41,469 nucleotides of DNA from Rhodocyclaceae bacterium (GTDB taxonomy: Bacteria > Pseudomonadota > Gammaproteobacteria > Burkholderiales > Rhodocyclaceae): positions 1-41,469 of the forward strand of contig JAJVIJ010000055.1 in NCBI GenBank assembly GCA_022072095.1, read 5' to 3'. How positions within the stretch are numbered: position 1 is the stretch's first letter; each line of letters opens with the position of its first letter. Both the position numbers and the translations under genes were made by a program. Positions 35,497 through 41,469 of this stretch are shown here, in pieces. Below the pieces are notes generated by a model. It was not told the DNA's origin and did no database searches. It saw only the letters and a list, made by a program, of their open reading frames with translations.

Positions 35497-36330
35497 TCAA
35501 CGCGGGCTCGTGGCTGCGGGCCCAGGGTCTGCGGGAACTCGGTCGCGATGCCCGACTGCGGAGCGATAGGCGTGCCACGACGCATGACCAAGTACGGGGC
35601 CGACGACGAACAGGCCCACGAAGCCTGGTAGCATCGCCAGCGCCACCAGCAACGTGATGGTCGCCGCCCACGTCAGGAGCACGATCGGCTGGGTGAGGAC
35701 CAGACGAACGCTCGTGAGGCCCGCGGTGATCGCGTCGCTGCGTCGGTCCAGGATCATCGGGATGCTCACCACGCTGACCGCGAAGATGATCGAGGCGAAT
35801 ACGCCGCCCAACGCCACCCAGGCGATGATGAAGTCGACGTTTTTCGGGTTCACGAGGCTCCTGAGCGAGCCCGCGAAATCCGGCATCGTGCCCTGGAACG
35901 AGAGCGCGAACACGACAAGCGAGGCGCGCGCCCAGAGCATCTCGAGCACGAGCAGCATCACGCCGAAGATCGCGAGCGTGTCGAGCTTGCGGCGCCAGGC
36001 CATGGCCGCGTCGACGAGTCGCGGTCGCTCGCCGCATTCCAGGCGTTCGCTCGCGTAGTAGAGACCCATGCAGAGAAAGGGACCGACCAAGAGAAATCCC
36101 GCCGAAAGCCCCAGCAAGTAGGCCGGAGCGCTCTCGAACGCCAGCACCAGCGCCCAGCCCATCGCGACGAAGCAGCCGCCGAAGAAGAGCCCGATGGCCG
36201 GAGCCCGGAGGAAATCCCGCATGCCGCGCCGGAGCCAGCGGAAAGGATCGGCGAATGCCAGCTTGTTCAGCGCCACCAGGAAATCGGCGGGCTCCGGATC
36301 CTTGGTGTCGGCGCCACGCTCGATGGCCAT
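35497..36330 (-). CDS. DUF2189 integral membrane protein
   Basis: A 277-residue protein with about six membrane segments, beginning with the cytoplasmic stretch PFRWLRRGMRDFLRAPAIGLFFGGCFVAMG that marks DUF2189. SFQGTMPDFAGSLRSL lies in a central loop and the last helices are LLVALAMLPGFVGLFVVGPVLG. Function unknown; in other proteobacteria some family members lie near cytochrome oxidase genes, not here. The ATG at 36330 follows a GGGAG site; a longer frame upstream has no support. Confidence 0.88.
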   Translation of the reverse strand: MAIERGADTKDPEPADFLVALNKLAFADPFRWLRRGMRDFLRAPAIGLFFGGCFVAMGWALVLAFESAPAYLLGLSAGFLLVGPFLCMGLYYASERLECGERPRLVDAAMAWRRKLDTLAIFGVMLLVLEMLWARASLVVFALSFQGTMPDFAGSLRSLVNPKNVDFIIAWVALGGVFASIIFAVSVVSIPMILDRRSDAITAGLTSVRLVLTQPIVLLTWAATITLLVALAMLPGFVGLFVVGPVLGHASWHAYRSAVGHRDRVPADPGPAATSPR

Positions 36331-36516
36331 GGTCAACTCCCGTACGAAAGCCGCGAACGTGGCCGCGGGCAGCGGTGATGGCGGATTCTGCTTCAGAAGC
36401 CGAACCGACGTCCATCCTCCTGGAAGCGTACAAAGGCGGACAACCGGAAGCCGGAGCAACGATAGCTTAATCTGGATCAATACCGACCGGCGTCGTAGCC
36501 CCTAGCATCGCCCGCC

Positions 36517-37713
36517 ATGCCCGTTGCCACACTCGCCCCCCACGCCCCGCCTTTTTCGCTCCGCGGACGGAGCCTGCTGCCCGTCGTCCAGGGCGGCATG
36601 GGTGTGGGCGTGTCCGCCCATCGCCTCGCCGGGACCGTGGCCGGATGTGGCGCGCTGGGCACGATTGCCAGCGTCGATCTGCGGCGCCTGCACCCCGACC
36701 TGATGGCCACGACCGGGCGCAGCCGCGATCGCGCGCGCATCGAGGCGGCCAATCTCGAAGCGCTGTCGCGCGAAGTGCGCGCCGCCAAGGCGCTGGCCGG
36801 TGGCCGCGGCGCCGTCGCGGTGAACGTGATGCGTGCCGTCACGCAGTATGCCGACTACGTGCGCGTCGCCTGCCAGAGCGGTGCCGACGCCATCGTCATG
36901 GGTGCCGGCCTGCCGCTCGATCTGCCCGAGCTGACGGCGGATTTCCCAGAGGTGGCGCTGATCCCTATCCTGTCGGATGTGCGCGGCGTCTCGCTGTTGC
37001 TGAAAAAATGGGCGCGCAAGGGCATTGCGCCGGACGCCATCGTGCTCGAGCATCCCGGTTACGCGGGCGGACACCTCGGTGCGGCGTCCGTCGCCGAGCT
37101 GCACGATCGACGCTTCGATTTCGACGTCGTCATCCCCGGCTGTCTGGAGCTGTTCGAGCGCATGGACATGAAGCCGGTTCCGCTCGTCCCGGCCGGTGGC
37201 ATCAACGCGCCCGATCGCGTGCGTGCGCTGTTCGCGCTGGGTGCGTCGGCGGTCCAGGTCGGCACGCCGTTCGCGGTGACCGAGGAAGGCGACGCGCATC
37301 CCACGTTCAAGCGGGTGCTGGCCGAGGCGCGCCCCGAGGATATCGTCGAATTCATCAGCGTCGCTGGCCTCCCGGCGCGCGCGGTGCGCACGCCATGGCT
37401 CGCGAACTACCTGAAGCGCGAGGCGCATCTGTGTGCAAAGGCGAGCAGCGCGCATCATTGCACGCTCGCCTGGGATTGCCTGATCAGCTGCGGGCTGCGT
37501 GACGGCATCGCACGCTTCGGTCAGTTCTGCATCGACAATCAGCTCGCCGCCGCGCTGCGCGGCGACTTAGAGCGGGGGCTGTTCTTTCGCGGCGCCGGCG
37601 CGCTGCCCTTCGGCGAGGCGATTCGTCCGGTTCGCGACCTGATCGACTATCTGCTGAACGGTCTGCGACCGGCTACCTCAGTGGCCGCCTCGGCGGCGGC
37701 ATCGCCGGCCTAG
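36517..37713 (+). CDS. Nitronate monooxygenase-like flavoprotein
   Basis: A 398-residue FMN-dependent TIM-barrel protein of the NMO/2-nitropropane dioxygenase family. VVQGGMGVGVSAHRLAGTVA is the N-terminal FMN/phosphate region; GADAIVMGAGLP, HPGYAGGHLG and the VPAGGINAPDRVRALFALGASAVQVGTPF phosphate-binding end are conserved. Members oxidise nitronates or act as NADH:quinone reductases, and which applies cannot be told here. It is divergent from the DUF2189 gene and convergent with the DUF4124 gene. A Ser/Ala-rich tail closes the protein. Confidence 0.9.
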   Translation: MPVATLAPHAPPFSLRGRSLLPVVQGGMGVGVSAHRLAGTVAGCGALGTIASVDLRRLHPDLMATTGRSRDRARIEAANLEALSREVRAAKALAGGRGAVAVNVMRAVTQYADYVRVACQSGADAIVMGAGLPLDLPELTADFPEVALIPILSDVRGVSLLLKKWARKGIAPDAIVLEHPGYAGGHLGAASVAELHDRRFDFDVVIPGCLELFERMDMKPVPLVPAGGINAPDRVRALFALGASAVQVGTPFAVTEEGDAHPTFKRVLAEARPEDIVEFISVAGLPARAVRTPWLANYLKREAHLCAKASSAHHCTLAWDCLISCGLRDGIARFGQFCIDNQLAAALRGDLERGLFFRGAGALPFGEAIRPVRDLIDYLLNGLRPATSVAASAAASPA

Positions 37714-37766
37714 GCGGCCGACCGCAGCGGTTCCGGCCCCCGAGCCTGCCGGGAAGAGCGCCCCGG

Positions 37767-38267
37767 CTACTTGCACCAGTCGGCAGCGGCCTTGCGGGCA
37801 GCGTCCAGTTCGCGCGCGCGCGCCGCATCGTCCAGAAACTCGCGCTCGCCCTTTTCGTTGAAGCGGGCCAGCCGTTGCCCGGATTCGATCGCGGCGATCT
37901 GGCGCTGGGCCGCATCGCAGTTCTGCTTGCGCATGGCGGCCTGCTGCGCTTCCTGCTCGGCCTTCCTGGCCTTCTCCTGCTCGGCTTCGCGGCGTTGGCG
38001 CGATTCGAGTTCACGCTCGGCGAGCGTCTTCGGCGCCGTGCTCTTGGCCGAGTCTTGCGCAGTGGCCCGGTCCGCAGCACCGCCATCGGTCGGGCGGACC
38101 GTGGGAGGAGGGGTCGGAACCGCAGGCAACTTTTCGGCGCCGCGCACCTTCGGCGGCGGGGAGTCCGAATAGATGATGCGTCCGCTTGCATCGCGGTATT
38201 TGTAGACGTCGGCGGCCTGGGCCACCCCCACCAGGGCCGCAACGCCGGCCATCAACAGTACACGCAT
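37767..38267 (-). CDS. Secreted DUF4124 protein with charged helical tail
   Basis: A 166-residue protein with an N-terminal signal peptide (MRVLLMAGVAALVGVAQAA) and a DUF4124 domain (DVYKYRDASGRIIYSDSPPP, about 20-39). A Pro/Thr-rich linker and an Ala/Glu/Arg/Gln coiled-coil-like tail (about 80-166) with two Cys follow. DUF4124 is a small periplasmic domain of unknown function in proteobacteria. The ATG at 38267 follows a GGGGGAG site and is divergent from guaB. Confidence 0.9.
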   Translation of the reverse strand: MRVLLMAGVAALVGVAQAADVYKYRDASGRIIYSDSPPPKVRGAEKLPAVPTPPPTVRPTDGGAADRATAQDSAKSTAPKTLAERELESRQRREAEQEKARKAEQEAQQAAMRKQNCDAAQRQIAAIESGQRLARFNEKGEREFLDDAARARELDAARKAAADWCK

Positions 38268-38300
38268 GGGCTCCCCCGGAAAGTCGCGCTTAGGCACCCG

Positions 38301-38306
38301 TATAAT
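38301..38306 (+). promoter_or_regulatory. Putative -10 element for guaB
   Basis: TATAAT lies 27 nt upstream of the guaB ATG in the 66-nt divergent gap. No convincing -35 is 16-18 nt upstream, so the promoter may be weak or factor-assisted. An AGGA ribosome-binding site follows at about 38321-38324. Confidence 0.55.
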
Positions 38307-38333
38307 ACGGATTTGCCGGCAGGAATATGAGCC

Positions 38334-39794
38334 ATGCGTGTTCTCAAGAGAGCTTTGACCTTCGATGATGTCCTGCTCGTCCCGGCCCACTCCAACATCC
38401 TGCCCAGGGATGTCAGCCTGGCCACGCGGCTGACCCGCGAGATCGAACTGAATTTGCCGCTGGTCTCGGCGGCCATGGATACCGTGACCGAGGCCGGTCT
38501 CGCGATCGTGCTGGCGCAGGAAGGCGGCATCGGGATCCTCCACAAGAATCTCGCCCCCAGGGCCCAAGCCGCCGAAGTGTCCAAGGTCAAGCGCTTCGAA
38601 TCCGGGGTCCTCAAGGATCCGATCACCGTTTCACCGAACATGAGCGTGCGCCAGTTGCTGGAGCTGACGCGCGTGCACAAGATTTCGGGCTTTCCGGTCG
38701 TCGAAGGCGACCGGGTGGTCGGGATCGTCACCAACCGCGATCTGCGCTTCGAGACGAATCTCGATCAGCCCGTGGCCGGGATCATGACGCCGCGCGAGCG
38801 GCTCGTGACCGTCCGTGAGGGCGCGACGCCGGAAGAAGCCAAGCTGCTGCTGCACAAGCACAAGCTGGAGCGGGTGCTGGTGGTCGGCGCCGGCATGACG
38901 CTCAGGGGGCTGATCACGGTCAAGGATATCCAGAAGTCCACCGAGCATCCTTTCGCCTGCAAGGACTCCATGGGTCGGCTGCGTGTCGGTGCGGCGATCG
39001 GCGTCGGTGAGGGCACCGAAAGCCGGGCCGAGGCGCTGGCCGAAGCCGGCGTGGACCTGATCGTGGTCGACACCGCCCACGGCCATGCCCAGGGTGTGCT
39101 GGATCGTGTGCGCTGGGTCAAGCGTCATTTTCCACACATCCAGGTGATCGGCGGCAACATCGCCACGGCCGACGCCGCGCGTGCGCTGGCGGATCATGGC
39201 GCCGATGCGGTCAAGGTCGGCATCGGCCCCGGCTCGATCTGCACGACGCGCATCGTCGCGGGCGTCGGCGTGCCGCAGATTTCCGCCATCGATGCCGTGG
39301 CCGGCGCGCTGGCCGGCAGCGGCGTACCGCTGATCGCCGACGGCGGCATCCGCTATTCCGGCGATATCGCCAAGGCCATCGCCGCTGGCGCGCACGCGGT
39401 CATGCTGGGCAGCCTGTTCGCCGGTACCGAAGAGGCGCCGGGCGAGATCGACCTTTACCAGGGCCGATCCTACAAATCCTACCGTGGCATGGGTTCGCTG
39501 GGCGCCATGCAGCAGGGGGCCGCGGACCGCTACTTTCAGGATCCGGCGACCCACGCCGACAAGCTTGTGCCGGAGGGCGTGGAAGGCCGGGTGCCCTACA
39601 AGGGCTCGGTGATCAACGTCATCCATCAGCTGATGGGCGGTCTGCGCGCCAGCATGGGCTACTGCGGCTGCGCCACGATCGAGGAAATGCATGAGCGCTC
39701 GGCCTTCGTGGAAATCACCGCCGCGGGCGTGCGCGAATCCCACGTTCATGACGTGCAGATCATCAAGGAAGCGCCCAATTATCAGGTCGACTGA
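38334..39794 (+). CDS. guaB: IMP dehydrogenase
   Basis: A 486-residue enzyme oxidising IMP to XMP with NAD, the first guanine-specific step. The barrel begins [17 protein letters not shown], paired CBS domains occupy about residues 93-205 ([29 protein letters not shown]), and [12 protein letters not shown] carries the catalytic Cys. The flap motif [11 protein letters not shown] follows. Length is standard. It is 72 nt upstream of guaA, forming the usual guaBA operon. Confidence 0.98.
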   Translation: MRVLKRALTFDDVLLVPAHSNILPRDVSLATRLTREIELNLPLVSAAMDTVTEAGLAIVLAQEGGIGILHKNLAPRAQAAEVSKVKRFESGVLKDPITVSPNMSVRQLLELTRVHKISGFPVVEGDRVVGIVTNRDLRFETNLDQPVAGIMTPRERLVTVREGATPEEAKLLLHKHKLERVLVVGAGMTLRGLITVKDIQKSTEHPFACKDSMGRLRVGAAIGVGEGTESRAEALAEAGVDLIVVDTAHGHAQGVLDRVRWVKRHFPHIQVIGGNIATADAARALADHGADAVKVGIGPGSICTTRIVAGVGVPQISAIDAVAGALAGSGVPLIADGGIRYSGDIAKAIAAGAHAVMLGSLFAGTEEAPGEIDLYQGRSYKSYRGMGSLGAMQQGAADRYFQDPATHADKLVPEGVEGRVPYKGSVINVIHQLMGGLRASMGYCGCATIEEMHERSAFVEITAAGVRESHVHDVQIIKEAPNYQVD

Positions 39795-39866
39795 GCGGCC
39801 GACCAGCCTGTCCGGCGCCCCACTGCACGCCCAACCCCGACGCGGCCGCGCGCCGCAGGTGAGCCG

Positions 39867-41444
<1,578 letters not shown>

Positions 41445-41469
41445 TTCGGCGTCTTTCAGCGTCTATCGG

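Noticed and set aside
36468-36477. TAATCTGGAT shared with 12737-12746 in another divergent region
   Set aside because: A ten-base match between AT-rich intergenic stretches is expected by chance at this scale, and no symmetry or common neighbour supports a shared site.

Overview
The window is a high-GC (about two thirds G+C) bacterial chromosome segment. Gene content points to a gammaproteobacterium: a metX-metW pair, a yqjD-yqjE-yqjK-type trio, guaB-guaA, SecA with a C-terminal zinc motif, a Nudix/thiamine-phosphate-synthase-like fusion, and both glycogen and polyhydroxyalkanoate (PHA) storage genes. Dual glycogen/PHA storage fits groups such as Chromatiales or Competibacter/Plasticicumulans-like bacteria, but the sequence alone does not fix the genus.

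Layout. Positions 1-2.7 kb are an accessory scrap heap: the start of a REP-associated transposase, a 17-bp tandem repeat, an AAA/DUF4143 ATPase behind a perfect 15-bp palindrome, a broken Fic/DOC gene, and remnants of IS630 and IS110 transposases. From 2.7 kb the chromosome is orderly: metX-metW-AmpG-like permease (+); yqjD-yqjE-yqjK (-); mltA (-); a 33-residue membrane peptide with a DUF815 ATPase and a Nudix/TMP-synthase-like fusion (+); a three-gene unit of unknown function (membrane protein, small helical protein, lipoprotein; -, 10.4-12.7 kb); secA (+); a metallo-beta-lactamase-fold hydrolase (-) divergent from an HDOD protein (+).

The region 17.7-28.1 kb is a tightly packed minus-strand operon, read glgC, GH57 amylase-like, class I fructose-bisphosphate aldolase, glgP, pgi, glgA, folA. 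It joins glycogen synthesis and breakdown to the hexose-phosphate steps of glycolysis/gluconeogenesis. A DUF2934 protein (-) lies upstream, then uvrD and a Sel1-repeat protein (+). A PHA operon follows on the minus strand (phaC, phaB, phaR), with a strong nested hairpin in the phaC leader. The end holds a DUF2189 membrane protein (-), a nitronate monooxygenase-like flavoprotein (+), a DUF4124 protein (-) and guaB-guaA (+).

The most interesting unexplained items are the 10.4-12.7 kb three-gene unit, whose membrane protein carries an internal duplication; the tiny membrane peptide coupled to the DUF815 ATPase; the phaC leader hairpin; the terminator-like hairpin abutting the metX start codon; and the palindrome at the DUF4143 ATPase gene. 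No rRNA, tRNA or CRISPR array was seen.
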